The notes beneath the pieces are model-generated. The model was not told the DNA's origin, did no database searches, and saw only the letters and a list, made by a program, of their open reading frames with translations. A DNA stretch of 64,000 bases from Psychromonas sp. L1A2 (GTDB lineage Bacteria; Pseudomonadota; Gammaproteobacteria; Enterobacterales; Psychromonadaceae). Location: contig NZ_WUAG01000001.1 of assembly GCF_009828855.1 (NCBI RefSeq), forward strand, positions 868,001 to 932,000. Direction: 5' to 3'. This document shows, piece after piece, positions 1 to 10,175 of the stretch (position 1 is the stretch's first letter; the number at the start of each line of letters is the position of its first letter). The translations under genes were made by a program, and so were the position numbers.

Positions 1-1
1 T

Positions 2-190
2 ATGGTCGCATTAGGGTGTGGTGTCGGCGTAGCGCCGGATGTGGTTATTGAAAATAGCCCGGTACGAGATCGCGTTCAAAATCTATCCGATGTAGGTCAG
101 TTAGCTTCATTTAATTTAGGCGTTTGTTGTCATAAAACGCGTTTAACTGAACCTTTAATCGAAGCCTTTTTAAAGTGTGTTGAAGATTAA
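2..190 (+). CDS. ilvY: IlvY, LysR-type activator, C-terminal fragment
   Basis: Last 62 codons of a LysR-family regulator; the 5' part lies outside the window, so the ATG at position 2 is only an internal methionine. The peptide has VALGCGVGVAPDVV, ENSPVRDRVQNL and EPLIEAF, which I recognise as the end of the effector-binding domain of IlvY. IlvY activates ilvC in branched-chain amino acid synthesis in response to acetohydroxy acids. ilvC would be expected upstream of the window. Identification is from remembered family sequence. Confidence 0.8.
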   Translation: MVALGCGVGVAPDVVIENSPVRDRVQNLSDVGQLASFNLGVCCHKTRLTEPLIEAFLKCVED

Positions 191-398
191 AACAGATTTT
201 TTCAATTTTATTGATTGTCATTTTCCAGTGGTGTTAAGGCTTAATGTACTTTTTTAGTGTATTAATATTAAGAGTATTTACGCTAAATGTACGTAAAATT
301 AAATCAAAAATCGAAATGAAAAACAAAGTTTGATTATATTCCCGTAGAAATTATCAAGTGTGGCGTTTACAATGCGCTTATTAATTAAGGAGCTTTTT

Positions 399-713
399 AT
401 GTTTAATCCGCAGAAGTTAGAAGAAATCGCAAAGCAAGTCAGTGATGCAATGCCTGAAGGTGTAAAAAGCTTTGGTAATGAAATTGACCGTAAGATCAAA
501 CAAGTTTTACAGGCGCAACTAGGTAAGCTAGATATGGTAAGCCGTGAAGAGTTTGATGTACAAACACATGTGTTATTACGCACGCGTGAAAAATTGAATG
601 CAATGGAAGAAAAGTTTGCACAATTAGAAAAAAAATTAGATGGTGCTGCTTCTGAAAGTAGTGCAGACGCTAAAGCAGAAAGTAGTATCAATACGACTGA
701 ACAAGATAAGTAG
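399..713 (+). CDS. ubiK: UbiK, ubiquinone biosynthesis accessory factor (YqiC family)
   Basis: 104-residue cytoplasmic protein. The start chosen is the ATG at 399, which follows AAGGAG by six bases; an ATG at 360 in the same frame has no such site. The protein begins MFNPQKLEEIAKQV, has the family stretch SREEFDVQTHVLLRTREKL near residues 47-65, and ends in a coiled coil and an acidic, low-complexity tail. UbiK trimerises through this coiled coil and helps the aerobic ubiquinone enzymes; this is family knowledge. The following DUF2750 gene starts 8 bp after the stop, so the two are probably co-transcribed. Confidence 0.9.
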   Translation: MFNPQKLEEIAKQVSDAMPEGVKSFGNEIDRKIKQVLQAQLGKLDMVSREEFDVQTHVLLRTREKLNAMEEKFAQLEKKLDGAASESSADAKAESSINTTEQDK

Positions 714-721
714 GAAAACAA

Positions 722-1129
722 ATGAAAGAGCAATATTTAAAAAACGCAGAATTATTTGTTGAACAAGCGGCCGCTGAAGGTGAGTTGTTTGGTTTATTTG
801 ATGAAACTCTAGGCTGGGCAAATTGCCATGCTCATGACAATAAAGATGCAACTGCTGTTTATTTGTTTTGGTCTGACGCAACATTAGCTGAAAAATTAAA
901 AGCAGAAGAGTGGGCTAACTATAAAGTAGAAAGTATTGCGTTAGATGTGTTTTTTGATTCATGGTTAGACGGTATGCAGAAGCAACAAGTGTTTGCTGGG
1001 GTAAACTGGGATGAAGAGTTATGTGGTTTAGAAATTGAAGCAATGGTATTAAAAAATGCATTGGTCGAAAAGTTTCAAGCCGATGATTTAGAATCGGAAG
1101 CTGAACAGACAGAATCTGCTGGTGCATAG
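722..1129 (+). CDS. DUF2750 domain-containing protein
   Basis: 135 residues, soluble and strongly acidic. The family pattern is visible: an LFWS block followed by W..Y and then FFDSWLDGM, with GVNWDEELCGLE at about residues 95-106. The function of DUF2750 proteins is unknown. The gene starts 8 bp after ubiK with AGGAAAA before the ATG, so it is likely co-transcribed with it, and it converges on rraB across the terminator at 1300-1332. The C-terminal tail is rich in Glu and Ala. Confidence 0.8.
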   Translation: MKEQYLKNAELFVEQAAAEGELFGLFDETLGWANCHAHDNKDATAVYLFWSDATLAEKLKAEEWANYKVESIALDVFFDSWLDGMQKQQVFAGVNWDEELCGLEIEAMVLKNALVEKFQADDLESEAEQTESAGA

Positions 1130-1180
1130 TTAATTTATTTAGAGTGTTTTTTATTCACAATTTTTATTAGCGCGTTAATC

Positions 1181-1295
1181 TCTAAGTTTATTAAGAAATA
1201 GTCTCTAAGTTTATTAAGAAAAAGTTTCTAAGTTTATTAAGAAAAAGTTTCTAAGTTTATTAAGAAAAAGTTTCTAAGTTTATTAAGAAAAAGTA
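1181..1295. repeat. Five tandem copies of a 23-bp repeat
   Basis: Copies begin at 1181, 1204, 1227, 1250 and 1273. Each begins TCTAAGTTTATTAAGAAA and continues AAGTT; copy 1 has one change near its end and the last copy ends AAGTA. The array lies between the DUF2750 stop and the terminator, in noncoding DNA. Near-perfect copies suggest recent expansion by slippage. Confidence 0.95.
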
Positions 1296-1299
1296 GATA

Positions 1300-1332
1300 T
1301 AAAAAAACCAAGCAATGAGCTTGGTTTTTTTA
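1300..1332. terminator. Bidirectional rho-independent terminator
   Basis: Perfect 14-bp stem (1300-1313 with 1319-1332) and a 5-base loop AATGA. The core is CCAAGC/GCTTGG, flanked by A7 on the left and T7 on the right, so it can act for both converging genes, DUF2750 and rraB. Confidence 0.92.
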
Positions 1333-1359
1333 TAGGCGACCGTTAGCGAAGATTAATGT

Positions 1360-1725
1360 TTATTCTTCTGGGTAAGTACCCCAACCGTCATATTCAATAC
1401 CAAACGATTGTGCTAATGCGACGAGTCTTTCAACGTCTTCGTAAATAGCTTCTTCATCCAAATTCATTTCAACAACAACATCAAAGCTTAGAATGATTGA
1501 ACCATCTTCTAGCTCTAGCTCTTCAGGGTCTGTAACTTCATAGCCTTTTTTGAAACAAGCAATAGCTGCCTTTTCTAATACGTCAAAGTTATCGCAAGAG
1601 AGGTGATGCTCAATCATGTAAACCGCATCAGGATTACTGCCATCTTCTAAAATAGCTTCAACAATATCAGCTGTTTCTTCTGCAAGTTCCGCTAATAATT
1701 CTTCATGTGTAAGTTCTTCTGACAT
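1360..1725 (-). CDS. rraB: RraB, regulator of ribonuclease E activity
   Basis: 121-residue acidic protein that matches RraB (YjgD), which binds RNase E and inhibits mRNA decay by the degradosome. Diagnostic stretches are AILEDGSNPDAVYMIEHHLS (about residues 24-43), KGYEVTDPEELELEDG and the C-terminal EYDGWGTY. Length is normal for the family. It stands alone on the minus strand, about 70 bp downstream of plsC, and ends at the shared terminator with the DUF2750 gene. Confidence 0.93.
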   Translation of the reverse strand: MSEELTHEELLAELAEETADIVEAILEDGSNPDAVYMIEHHLSCDNFDVLEKAAIACFKKGYEVTDPEELELEDGSIILSFDVVVEMNLDEEAIYEDVERLVALAQSFGIEYDGWGTYPEE

Positions 1726-1795
1726 TTTTTATCTCTTCTATATCAAGGTTTACAACTTCCATTCATGGTTTATGCAATGAATGGAAATGGTTTAA

Positions 1796-2539
1796 TTAAT
1801 CACAACAATTAGTATTAGAATCTGGACGATTCACTTCTTTGTTAAGCTGTTTATATTTAGCTAACATAATGTCATATGAATCATTCATTAGGCGACGAAT
1901 TTCACGTTTTTTATATTGTGTAATATCAATAGGCTCCAACATTTCAACAATTACTTCGCCATTGTCCCAACGGTTTAAATTGACTTGTTGGTGAGTGTTA
2001 GACACAACGGTCGGCACAACGTTAACGCCTGCTTGTAATGCAGTGTGGAATGCACCCATTTTAAATGGCATTAAACCACGACCACGGCTACGAGTACCTT
2101 CTGGAAATATCCAAACGCCTAAGTTTTTGTCGCGCATTTGATCAACCACATCAGTGATCGTATTTTTTGATTTATCTTTATTGTCACGGTCAATCAAGAT
2201 ATTACCTGTTAACCAGTAAATAATGCCAAAGAAAGGGATCATCACTAAACTTTTTTTGCCGATAGTCACTGAGCCTGGTTGAACTGCACCTGTTGTTGTC
2301 ACCATGTCATAGTTATTTTGATGGTTAGCAATGTAAACTACTGAGCCATTATTTTTAGCACTTTCAGGTACTCGGATAGTGACTTTCAGTCCAACTAATC
2401 GTGACATTTTGCTAAATAACATCGCAAAATGGTAGGTGTTTTTAGGATTACGTGGGCTTAAAATACAGTAAAACAGTGAATACACACTCATTAAAATAAC
2501 GGCAACAATAATTAAAATTGCTCTGATAATAAATAACAT
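1796..2539 (-). CDS. plsC: PlsC-type 1-acylglycerol-3-phosphate acyltransferase
   Basis: 247 residues. Makes phosphatidic acid by acylating lysophosphatidate at the inner membrane. An N-terminal membrane segment (residues 1-28) is followed by the catalytic HX4D box (H73 to D78, NHQNNYD) and the substrate-binding FPEGTRSRG box near residues 143-151. It starts 3 bp after the parC stop, the arrangement typical of parC-plsC operons. The C-terminal tail NTNCCD has two cysteines, of no known meaning. Confidence 0.93.
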   Translation of the reverse strand: MLFIIRAILIIVAVILMSVYSLFYCILSPRNPKNTYHFAMLFSKMSRLVGLKVTIRVPESAKNNGSVVYIANHQNNYDMVTTTGAVQPGSVTIGKKSLVMIPFFGIIYWLTGNILIDRDNKDKSKNTITDVVDQMRDKNLGVWIFPEGTRSRGRGLMPFKMGAFHTALQAGVNVVPTVVSNTHQQVNLNRWDNGEVIVEMLEPIDITQYKKREIRRLMNDSYDIMLAKYKQLNKEVNRPDSNTNCCD

Positions 2540-2542
2540 AGT

Positions 2543-4822
2543 TTATAGGATCTCTTCTTGTTCATTTTCTGATGTGATGACTTCAATATTGTCAACACGT
2601 TGTAATCCACGAGGCAGTTTATTACCACGACGGCCACGCTCACTTTGGTAATGCGCTAAATCATTTGGTTTGAGTGTTAGCTTACGTTTGCCTGCATGTA
2701 AGGTCACAGCACTCTCTGGTGATATGATTTTCAGCATAGTAACAAACTCTTCACGCTTAGTCGCTTTGGCTGTCATTATGTTGATCATCTTATTACCTTT
2801 GCCTTTACTTAAGCTTGGTAAGCTTGCAACAGGGAAAATTAACATACGACCTTCATTACTGATGGTTAAACAGAGGTCTTCTGCATTTTTTGATAGTTTT
2901 TGTGGTGCAACTAATAATGCATTGGTTGTTAGGTTGATCAGGGCTTTACCATTTTTATTGCGGCTATTAATATCACTTAGGTTAGCCACAAAACCGTAAC
3001 CATGGTCACTACTAATGATATAACGATCTGAATCATCGCCCATTAAGACACAAGCAAAAGGTACATTTTCATTTTGGTTAAAGCGGCCTGTTAATGGTTC
3101 ACCTTGAGTTCTTGCTGAAGGTAAAGAGTGTGCATCTAATGAATAAGCTCGACCAGACGTATCAATAAAGATACAGCTTTGGTTACTTTTACCTTGGCAA
3201 CTGGTTAGGTATTCATCACCGGCTTTAAAGTTAAGTGCTTGTGGGTCAACATCATGACCTTTAGCACTACGAACCCAACCTTGAGTTGATAATACAATGG
3301 TGACCGCTTCACTTGGCATCAATTCTTTTTCAGTTAATGCTTTTGCTTCTAACCTTTCTACCATTGGAGAACGGCGATCGTCACCGTATTTTTCAGCGTC
3401 GGCTTTTATCTCTTTTTTAACTAACGTATTTAAGCGTCTGTCTGAACCTAATAGTAACTCTAGTTTCTGTTGCTCTTCAGATAACTCTGCCATTTCACTG
3501 CGAATTTGAATTTCTTCAAGTTTCGCTAGTTGGCGAAGTTTAATCTCTAAGATGGCGTGAGCTTGCGTATCTGATAATGAATAACGAGATATTAACTCTG
3601 CTTTTGCATCATCGTAAGTACGAATGATTTCAATCACTTCATCGATATTTAAGTAGGCAATTAATAAGCCTTCTAAAATATGTACTCGTGCTAGGATTTT
3701 ATCTAAACGATGTTGTAAACGACGACGAACGGTAGCACGGCGATAAACCAACCACTCCGTTAAGATAGTCACTAAACCTTTAACACTTGGACGTTGGTTT
3801 AGGCCCAACATATTCAGGTTTACTTTGTGGCTAACCTCTAAGTCAGTAGAAGCAAACAAGTGATTCATTAATGCTTCGACATCAATACGGTTTGAGCGTG
3901 GAATAATGACTAAACGTGTTGGATTCTCATGATCTGATTCATCACGTAAATCGGCCACCATTGGCAGTTTTTTATCCTGCATTTGTTTAGCTATTTCTTT
4001 TAATATTTTACCACCCGATACGCGATGTGGTAATGCAGTAACGACAATCTCACCATTTTCAACAACAAACACCGCACGACTTTTAAAACTACCGCGGCCT
4101 GTTTGATAGATGTTGACGATCTCTTTACGTGGGGTAATGATTTCCGCTTCAGTCGGGTAATCTGGACCTTGTACAAACTCCATTAGATCTTCTAACGAAG
4201 CTTTAGGATTATCAATTAAGTGTAAACATGCATTAGCGACTTCACGGGCATTATGTGGCGGGATATCGGTTGCCATACCAACGGCGATACCGGTAATACC
4301 ATTTAATAGGATATGGGGTAAACGCGCAGGTAATAAAACGGGCTCTTTTAACGTGCCGTCAAAGTTAGGTTTCCAATCACAAGTACCTTGACCAATTTCT
4401 GATAATAATAATTCAGAGAAAGCAGATAAACGCGATTCGGTATAACGCATCGCAGCAAATGATTTTGGATCATCCGGTGCACCCCAGTTACCTTGACCAT
4501 CAATTAGTGGGTAACGGTATGAGAAGGGTTGAGCCATTAATACCATGGCTTCATAACAAGCACTATCACCATGAGGATGATACTTACCTAATACGTCACC
4601 AACAGTACGAGCTGATTTCTTATATTTTGCTAACGCTGATAAACCGAGTTCAGACATTGCGAAAACAATGCGTCGTTGAACGGGCTTCAAACCATCACTA
4701 ATATGTGGCAAAGCTCGATCCATGATCACGTACATGGAATAGTTGAGATAGGCATCTTCGGTAAACTTAGCGAGCGATAATTGCTCTATGCCTTCTAAAC
4801 TCATGTCTATGACTTCACTCAT
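2543..4822 (-). CDS. parC: ParC, DNA topoisomerase IV subunit A
   Basis: 759-residue breakage-reunion subunit of topoisomerase IV, which decatenates daughter chromosomes together with ParE (parE is not in the window). The active-site tyrosine is Y127 in AAMRYTESR. The quinolone-determining region [13 protein letters not shown] has the unmodified Ser87 and Glu91. The GyrA-like C-terminal beta-propeller domain follows from about residue 500. The first methionine ([11 protein letters not shown]) is used, although M7 would match the E. coli length better. It forms an operon with plsC, 3 bp apart. Confidence 0.96.
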   Translation of the reverse strand: MSEVIDMSLEGIEQLSLAKFTEDAYLNYSMYVIMDRALPHISDGLKPVQRRIVFAMSELGLSALAKYKKSARTVGDVLGKYHPHGDSACYEAMVLMAQPFSYRYPLIDGQGNWGAPDDPKSFAAMRYTESRLSAFSELLLSEIGQGTCDWKPNFDGTLKEPVLLPARLPHILLNGITGIAVGMATDIPPHNAREVANACLHLIDNPKASLEDLMEFVQGPDYPTEAEIITPRKEIVNIYQTGRGSFKSRAVFVVENGEIVVTALPHRVSGGKILKEIAKQMQDKKLPMVADLRDESDHENPTRLVIIPRSNRIDVEALMNHLFASTDLEVSHKVNLNMLGLNQRPSVKGLVTILTEWLVYRRATVRRRLQHRLDKILARVHILEGLLIAYLNIDEVIEIIRTYDDAKAELISRYSLSDTQAHAILEIKLRQLAKLEEIQIRSEMAELSEEQQKLELLLGSDRRLNTLVKKEIKADAEKYGDDRRSPMVERLEAKALTEKELMPSEAVTIVLSTQGWVRSAKGHDVDPQALNFKAGDEYLTSCQGKSNQSCIFIDTSGRAYSLDAHSLPSARTQGEPLTGRFNQNENVPFACVLMGDDSDRYIISSDHGYGFVANLSDINSRNKNGKALINLTTNALLVAPQKLSKNAEDLCLTISNEGRMLIFPVASLPSLSKGKGNKMINIMTAKATKREEFVTMLKIISPESAVTLHAGKRKLTLKPNDLAHYQSERGRRGNKLPRGLQRVDNIEVITSENEQEEIL

Positions 4823-5106
4823 ATTTTACAGCCTTGTAATAAATAATAGATATATTGGAGTAGAGTATACCGCACTTGTATTCGAAGACTGAAATAGAAA
4901 TGAAATAGTGTGTATTAAATGTAATAAATTTGAACAAAAGAATACGAAAATAATGGGAACAGGGGACAATAGATAAGGAAGTGATAATGAGAGATATTAT
5001 AGGGTGTAAAAATAAAAGATCTAAGTTAAGCAATGAGTCTGATACTGATTACTTAAACTAGATCTTATTTATTTATAATTTGACGTTATTATTTATACTA
5101 TTCGTA

Positions 5107-6384
5107 TTACAACTGTGAAAATGCTTTTTTAGCTGCAATTAATGTATTGCTAATATCTTGTTCTGTATGGGCAAGTGATAAAAATCCAGCTTCATAAGCA
5201 GATGGAGCAAGGTAAATGCCTTCTTTTAGCATTAAGTGGAAGAATTTTTTGAATTTTTCTACATCACACGCGCACACTTGTTTAAAGTTGGTGACTTGTG
5301 GCTGATCAGTAAAGAAGAAACCAAACATACCGCCAGCATAATTAACTGCTAGTGGGACACCTGTTTCTTCAGCAACTTTTTTTAGGCCTTCTGCTAATTG
5401 CTTCGTTTTTATCGCTAGCTGTGCATATTCAGGTGTGTCTAATGCAGTTAATGCAGCTAAACCTGCATGCATTGCGATAGGGTTACCTGATAATGTACCG
5501 GCTTGATAAACAGGTCCTGTCGGTGCAATGTGTTGCATTACTTTATGGCTACCACCAAAAGCACCTACAGGCATTCCACCGCCAATGACTTTACCTAATG
5601 TTGTTAAATCTGGTTTAATGTTGTAATGCGCTTGAGCACCACCTAACGCAACACGGAAACCTGTCATTACTTCATCAAAGATTAACAGTGCTTTATATTG
5701 ATCACAGATGTCACGTAGACCTTGTAAAAAACCGTCAGCAGGAGGAATGCAGTTCATATTGCCGGCTACTGGTTCAACAATGATACAAGAAATGTCATCT
5801 GGGTAGGCTTCAAACAAGGCTTTAACTGAGGTTAAATCATTAAAGTCAGCTGTTAATGTATGTTTAGCAAAATCTGCAGGAATACCTGGAGAGCTAGGTT
5901 GACCAAGTGTTAATGCACCAGAACCTGCTTTTACCAATAGAGAGTCTGCATGACCATGGTAACAACCTTCAAATTTAAGGATTTTATCTCGGTTAGTAAA
6001 GCCACGTGCTAAACGAATCGCACTCATGGTTGCTTCTGTGCCTGAACTGACCATACGCACTTGCTGCATTGATGGGACTAGTTGTTGTACTTTTTCTGCC
6101 ATAATGATTTCGATTTCAGTTGGCGCACCAAAACTAAGTCCATTTTCTGCAGCATCAATAACTGCTTTTTTAATCGCAGGGTGGTTATGACCTAGAATCA
6201 TTGGTCCCCATGAACCAACGTAATCAATGTATTGTTTATCATCTACATCATAGATATAAGCATCTCGTGCTTTTTGTATAAATAAAGGGCCGCCACCTAC
6301 GCCGTTGAATGCGCGAACTGGAGAATTTACTCCACCAGGAATAATTGATTGTGCACGGTTAAACAGTTCAGTTGATTTGCTCAT
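5107..6384 (-). CDS. hemL: HemL, glutamate-1-semialdehyde 2,1-aminomutase
   Basis: 425-residue PLP enzyme that turns glutamate-1-semialdehyde into 5-aminolevulinate, the first committed haem precursor in the C5 pathway. It starts [21 protein letters not shown] chose this ATG over one 6 bp upstream because GGGA lies at a better distance. Visible motifs are [14 protein letters not shown], the FDEVMTGFR cofactor-binding Asp block and [11 protein letters not shown] with the PLP lysine. It is transcribed away from clcA, and hemL-clcA-erpA neighbourhood is also seen in E. coli. Confidence 0.97.
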   Translation of the reverse strand: MSKSTELFNRAQSIIPGGVNSPVRAFNGVGGGPLFIQKARDAYIYDVDDKQYIDYVGSWGPMILGHNHPAIKKAVIDAAENGLSFGAPTEIEIIMAEKVQQLVPSMQQVRMVSSGTEATMSAIRLARGFTNRDKILKFEGCYHGHADSLLVKAGSGALTLGQPSSPGIPADFAKHTLTADFNDLTSVKALFEAYPDDISCIIVEPVAGNMNCIPPADGFLQGLRDICDQYKALLIFDEVMTGFRVALGGAQAHYNIKPDLTTLGKVIGGGMPVGAFGGSHKVMQHIAPTGPVYQAGTLSGNPIAMHAGLAALTALDTPEYAQLAIKTKQLAEGLKKVAEETGVPLAVNYAGGMFGFFFTDQPQVTNFKQVCACDVEKFKKFFHLMLKEGIYLAPSAYEAGFLSLAHTEQDISNTLIAAKKAFSQL

Positions 6385-6597
6385 AAGCATCCCATTAATT
6401 ATTTTTAAATTGAGTGAAACTGCAATATACCCATGATAAATGAAGATGCAACTGGGAAAGTTTATAATTCAATGATCTTTAACAGGAGTGTCTCTGTAAT
6501 TTTTTTGTTAACATGACAAGTAATAAGTCTTTTAAAAGATTTTATTGTTATAATATTGGTTTTTTCTTCATTTTTTGTTTTAGGTCGTATCACATTT

Positions 6598-8022
6598 ATG
6601 AAAATAGCATTGCCAGCAGCTTGTATTAATGGAATAAAAAGCTTTATTGACCGCTTTTTTACTAGAAAAAATAGTGCTTTATTAATTTGGTTATCTATTT
6701 TTATTGGTCTCTTGGCTGGCAGTATTTCTGCATTATTTGACCATGGTATTATTTGGGTCTCAGAAATGCGTTTGGAGTTAATTCATACTTATGGTGGTGG
6801 AGAAGTACCTTTATGGGTCATTGCCGTGCCGATTTCATCAATAATGGTGGGTATTGCTTTTTATATTACACATCGATTTGCACCTGAAGCTGGCGGTAGC
6901 GGTATCCCTGAAATTGAAGGTGCAATGGAGGGGATGCGTCCAGTGCGCTGGAAACGTGTTATCCCTGTTAAATTTTTTGGTGGTTTATTAGCCTTAGGCA
7001 GCGGGATGGCATTAGGTCGCGAAGGTCCCTCCGTGCAGCTTGGCGCTAATATTGGACGAATGATTTCAGATATTTTCAAAGTAGATAAAGTTGATGCACA
7101 AGCACTGCTCGCCGCTGGTGCAGCAGGAGGTTTGGCGGCTGCTTTTAATGCGCCTTTAGCGGGTATTATGTTTGTTATTGAAGAGATGCGTTCGCAATTT
7201 AATTATAGTTTAACTTCCACTAAGAGCGTATTTATGAGTGCGGTGATGGCGACTATCGTAATGCGCCTATTCACCAACCAAGATGCGGTTGTGACTGTCA
7301 CACAATATTCTCACCCTGATCTGCATACACTTGGTTTTTATCTTGTTTTAGGTTTTTGTTTTGGTGTGATTGGTCTCTTTTTTAATAAAATGATTCTTGC
7401 GACGCAAGATATGTACTTATCTATTCATCAAAATCAACGCTGGCGTTTTGTTGGTATTGGGTTATTTCTTGGTGCCGTATTTGGTGCTTTAACGATAGTT
7501 GAACCTGATATTGCATTCAGTGGTATCGAGCTTATTCCTCATGTTGAAGGTGGTCAGTATCTTGCTGGTGGGTTACTACTTTTATTCATATTACGTACAT
7601 TTACTACCTTATTAAGTTTTGGTTCTGGTGCACCCGGTGGTGTATTCGCTCCGACTCTAGCTTTAGGTACGTTATTTGGGATGTTATTTGGTGTTATCGC
7701 GCAAGCACTATTTCCAGATCTGATTACAGAACCCGGTGCCTTTGCGATTGCTGGTATGGGAGGGTTATTCGCCGCAACAGTACGAGCGCCTATTACAGGT
7801 ATTTTATTAGTAATAGAGATGACTAGTAATTATGAAATGATTTTACCATTAATTGTAACTTGTTTAGGAGCAACTATGGTGGCTCAAACATTAGGTGGTC
7901 GTCCTATTTATACACAGTTATTAGAAAGAACATTAAAACTATCGATGCGTGCAAAACGTCAAGAAACAACAGATAAAGCGATGTTCCGTATTCTTGGCAA
8001 ATATAGTAAGTATAAGAAATAA
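6598..8022 (+). CDS. clcA: ClcA-type H+/Cl- exchange transporter
   Basis: 474-residue inner-membrane ClC protein. Chloride-binding and gating motifs are all present: GSGIPEIEGAM (selectivity Ser), GREGPSVQLG with gating Glu142, the internal proton glutamate in FVIEEM (about residue 195) and the Tyr of GGRPIYTQLL. The proton glutamate argues for an exchanger, not a channel. A TTG 42 bp upstream is in frame, but the ATG at 6598 fits the family N-terminus better. It has no CBS domains. Gene order with hemL and erpA matches E. coli. Confidence 0.93.
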   Translation: MKIALPAACINGIKSFIDRFFTRKNSALLIWLSIFIGLLAGSISALFDHGIIWVSEMRLELIHTYGGGEVPLWVIAVPISSIMVGIAFYITHRFAPEAGGSGIPEIEGAMEGMRPVRWKRVIPVKFFGGLLALGSGMALGREGPSVQLGANIGRMISDIFKVDKVDAQALLAAGAAGGLAAAFNAPLAGIMFVIEEMRSQFNYSLTSTKSVFMSAVMATIVMRLFTNQDAVVTVTQYSHPDLHTLGFYLVLGFCFGVIGLFFNKMILATQDMYLSIHQNQRWRFVGIGLFLGAVFGALTIVEPDIAFSGIELIPHVEGGQYLAGGLLLLFILRTFTTLLSFGSGAPGGVFAPTLALGTLFGMLFGVIAQALFPDLITEPGAFAIAGMGGLFAATVRAPITGILLVIEMTSNYEMILPLIVTCLGATMVAQTLGGRPIYTQLLERTLKLSMRAKRQETTDKAMFRILGKYSKYKK

Positions 8023-8033
8023 GAAGGAATCGC

Positions 8034-8756
8034 ATGAAAGGTTTTAAAATAAGCTTTTTTAAATGGCTGGTGATCAGCTTAATCTGTATCTACTTTGGCT
8101 TTATGGTTGGTAAATTTAAACAAGATATATTACAACATAAAGTTCAATTACTAGAGTTGGATGCAGAGAGCTTAACCACAGAAAATACTCAGCTCACAGA
8201 ACGTTTGAATTTTATTCAGGCCGAGTTTAATGCCGAGCGAGAAATTCATGATGTTTTAAAAAATGAAAATAAAGAGTTGAATAAAGCCTTAGATGCGAGC
8301 AATGATAAATTATATTTTTATGAGCAAGTTGTTGCACCTGAATTATCAGTGACAGGTTTAAATGTTTATTCATTCTCTGTAAGTAAGGGTGAAGAAGAGG
8401 GGACTTGGTTGTATGAGCTAGTGTTAATGCAAGCTCAACAAGGGCGTCGTGAGTTAAGTGGGCAAATCGAAATTACATTTGCTGATACAGATGAAGGTGA
8501 AATAGATACAAAAGACGTTAAATTGAGTGAAATCGATTCAAACTTTGAATCTTCTTTTAAATTTCAGTACTTTCAAACGTTAAAAGGAAACTTCACTTTA
8601 CCTAAAGAAATTAAAGTTGGACAAGTATTTGTTGTTGCGGAAGCTAATCGTACAAATTGGACTCGCGCCCAACGTATTGAGAAAGTATACGATTGGGAAG
8701 GTTTCATTGAAAACAAAGGATCATTACTTGAAGAGTTGCCTACTCAGGCTGAATAA
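8034..8756 (+). CDS. DUF6776 family membrane-anchored coiled-coil protein
   Basis: 240 residues: a single N-terminal membrane segment (about residues 9-27), a coiled coil over residues 30-95 rich in Leu, Glu and Asn, then a globular periplasmic domain ending in Glu-rich sequence. I recognise the layout as the DUF6776 family found next to erpA in several marine gammaproteobacteria; function unknown. It begins 11 bp after clcA with AAGGAA before the ATG, so it is probably co-transcribed with clcA. Confidence 0.7.
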   Translation: MKGFKISFFKWLVISLICIYFGFMVGKFKQDILQHKVQLLELDAESLTTENTQLTERLNFIQAEFNAEREIHDVLKNENKELNKALDASNDKLYFYEQVVAPELSVTGLNVYSFSVSKGEEEGTWLYELVLMQAQQGRRELSGQIEITFADTDEGEIDTKDVKLSEIDSNFESSFKFQYFQTLKGNFTLPKEIKVGQVFVVAEANRTNWTRAQRIEKVYDWEGFIENKGSLLEELPTQAE

Positions 8757-8834
8757 TAGATCCTTCTAATACTTGAACAAATTGGTCAGGTATTAGATAA
8801 TGGCTTTAGGCAAATTAATAGGACTAGAAATAAA

Positions 8835-9185
8835 ATGACAAGCGAAGTGGAAATTGCATTACCGATTTATTTCAGTGATAGCGCAGCAAATCGAGTTAAA
8901 GCATTGATCGCAGAAGAAAATAATCCTTCTCTTAAACTACGAGTTTATGTAACTGGTGGTGGTTGTTCAGGCTTTTCATACGGTTTTACGTTTGATGAAA
9001 AAACAAATGATGATGATACATTAATTGAAAATAGTGGTGTGACATTATCTGTTGATCCAATGAGCTTACAATATCTTGTTGGTGGCACGGTTGATTTTAT
9101 TGATAACCTTGAAGGTTCTCGTTTCTTAGTTAACAATCCAAATGCAACTGCAACTTGTGGTTGTGGCTCTTCATTCTCTATCTAA
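8835..9185 (+). CDS. erpA: ErpA, iron-sulfur cluster insertion protein
   Basis: 116-residue A-type carrier that passes [4Fe-4S] clusters to targets such as the isoprenoid enzyme IspG. The three ligand cysteines are in place: C44 in GGGCSGF, and C108 and C110 in the C-terminal [10 protein letters not shown]. Length is standard. It lies 78 bp after the DUF6776 gene and upstream of the TRIC channel gene, as in E. coli. Confidence 0.96.
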   Translation: MTSEVEIALPIYFSDSAANRVKALIAEENNPSLKLRVYVTGGGCSGFSYGFTFDEKTNDDDTLIENSGVTLSVDPMSLQYLVGGTVDFIDNLEGSRFLVNNPNATATCGCGSSFSI

Positions 9186-9232
9186 ACATCGATTCTAGCG
9201 TTAACAATTAAAATAAACATGCTTACTTTGAT

Positions 9233-9264
9233 AGGTGAGCATGTCTAACTCACCTCTATTTTTC
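9233..9264 (+). terminator. Possible terminator after erpA
   Basis: AGGTGAG (9233-9239) can pair with CTCACCT (9249-9255) across a 9-base loop, followed by CTATTTTTCTTA. The U-tract is interrupted. An alternative pairing of ACATGCT with AGCATGT overlaps it. Confidence 0.5.
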
Positions 9265-9407
9265 TTATTTTTATATAAAACTAATCTACTGTAATCTTGT
9301 GACTTATTTTCTTTATAATATAGCAATATATAAGGTTGCAACTAAGTTAACTGATAGTTTAACATGCGCCTAAAATGGCTAAGTGCTTTAAGGGAATAAG
9401 GAATAAC

Positions 9408-10034
9408 ATGTTAGATAATTTCATCTACATATCAGATTTGATTGGTATGATCACCTGTGCCATTTCTGGCGTGTTAGTCGCAACTCGTCTACGTATGGAT
9501 CCTTTTGGTATCAGTGTATTAGCTGGAGTCACTGCTGTTGGTGGTGGTACGCTTCGCGATATGATGATGGGCGCCACTCCTGTATTTTGGATTGAAGATA
9601 ATACTTATATCTACGTTATTCTTATCACTGCGCTTTTAAGTGTATTATGGTTGCATCGTATACATCGGTTCCCCGCTTACTTATTACCTATTTTCGATGC
9701 CTTTGGTTTGGCTATTTTTACCATTATTGGCGCACAAAAAGCATTAATGTTTGGATTTAGTGGACCTGTTGCCATTGTGATGGGATGTATTACGGGTGTT
9801 GTCGGTGGCATGATAAGGGATATATTGAGCGGTCAAATCCCATTCGTGTTACAAAAAGAAATTTATGCAACAGCCTCTATTTTAGGTGGCGCTTTATATG
9901 TTCTTTGTGATTATATTGAGTTAGGGCCTATTTTCTCGATGGTTGTTGCCATGTTAGGTACGTTATCATTAAGGTTATGTGCTATTTATTACCATCTTTC
10001 ATTACCTGTTTTCAGTAATGACAGAGAAGCGTAA
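9408..10034 (+). CDS. TRIC-family (YadS-like) cation channel protein
   Basis: 208-residue polytopic inner-membrane protein with two similar halves, each having the family glycine-rich block: GGGTLRDMMMG in the first and GVVGGMIRDILSG in the second. These are typical of the UPF0126/TRIC family, bacterial relatives of trimeric intracellular cation channels. The start MLDNFIYISDLIG at 9408 is preferred to the ATG at 9375, since it has AAGG upstream and directly begins the first helix. Its position downstream of erpA matches yadS of E. coli. Substrate is not known from sequence. Confidence 0.85.
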   Translation: MLDNFIYISDLIGMITCAISGVLVATRLRMDPFGISVLAGVTAVGGGTLRDMMMGATPVFWIEDNTYIYVILITALLSVLWLHRIHRFPAYLLPIFDAFGLAIFTIIGAQKALMFGFSGPVAIVMGCITGVVGGMIRDILSGQIPFVLQKEIYATASILGGALYVLCDYIELGPIFSMVVAMLGTLSLRLCAIYYHLSLPVFSNDREA

Positions 10035-10175
10035 TATAGCCACTAGAATATTAAAGTTAAAATTTTTGAGTTTATTTAACATTCTTTAAACAATTGTTTT
10101 GCAAACATAAACTCCAAGTTGATAAACTCTAACACCTAAATGTATCTTAGATTGTTGTGATTAATAGGTAGGCAC

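Noticed and set aside
1181..1295. CRISPR-like array of 23-bp repeats
   Set aside because: Copies are directly joined with no spacers.
4815..5033. 72-codon frame upstream of parC on the minus strand
   Set aside because: Composition-driven hydrophobic sequence overlapping the parC start region, with no site.
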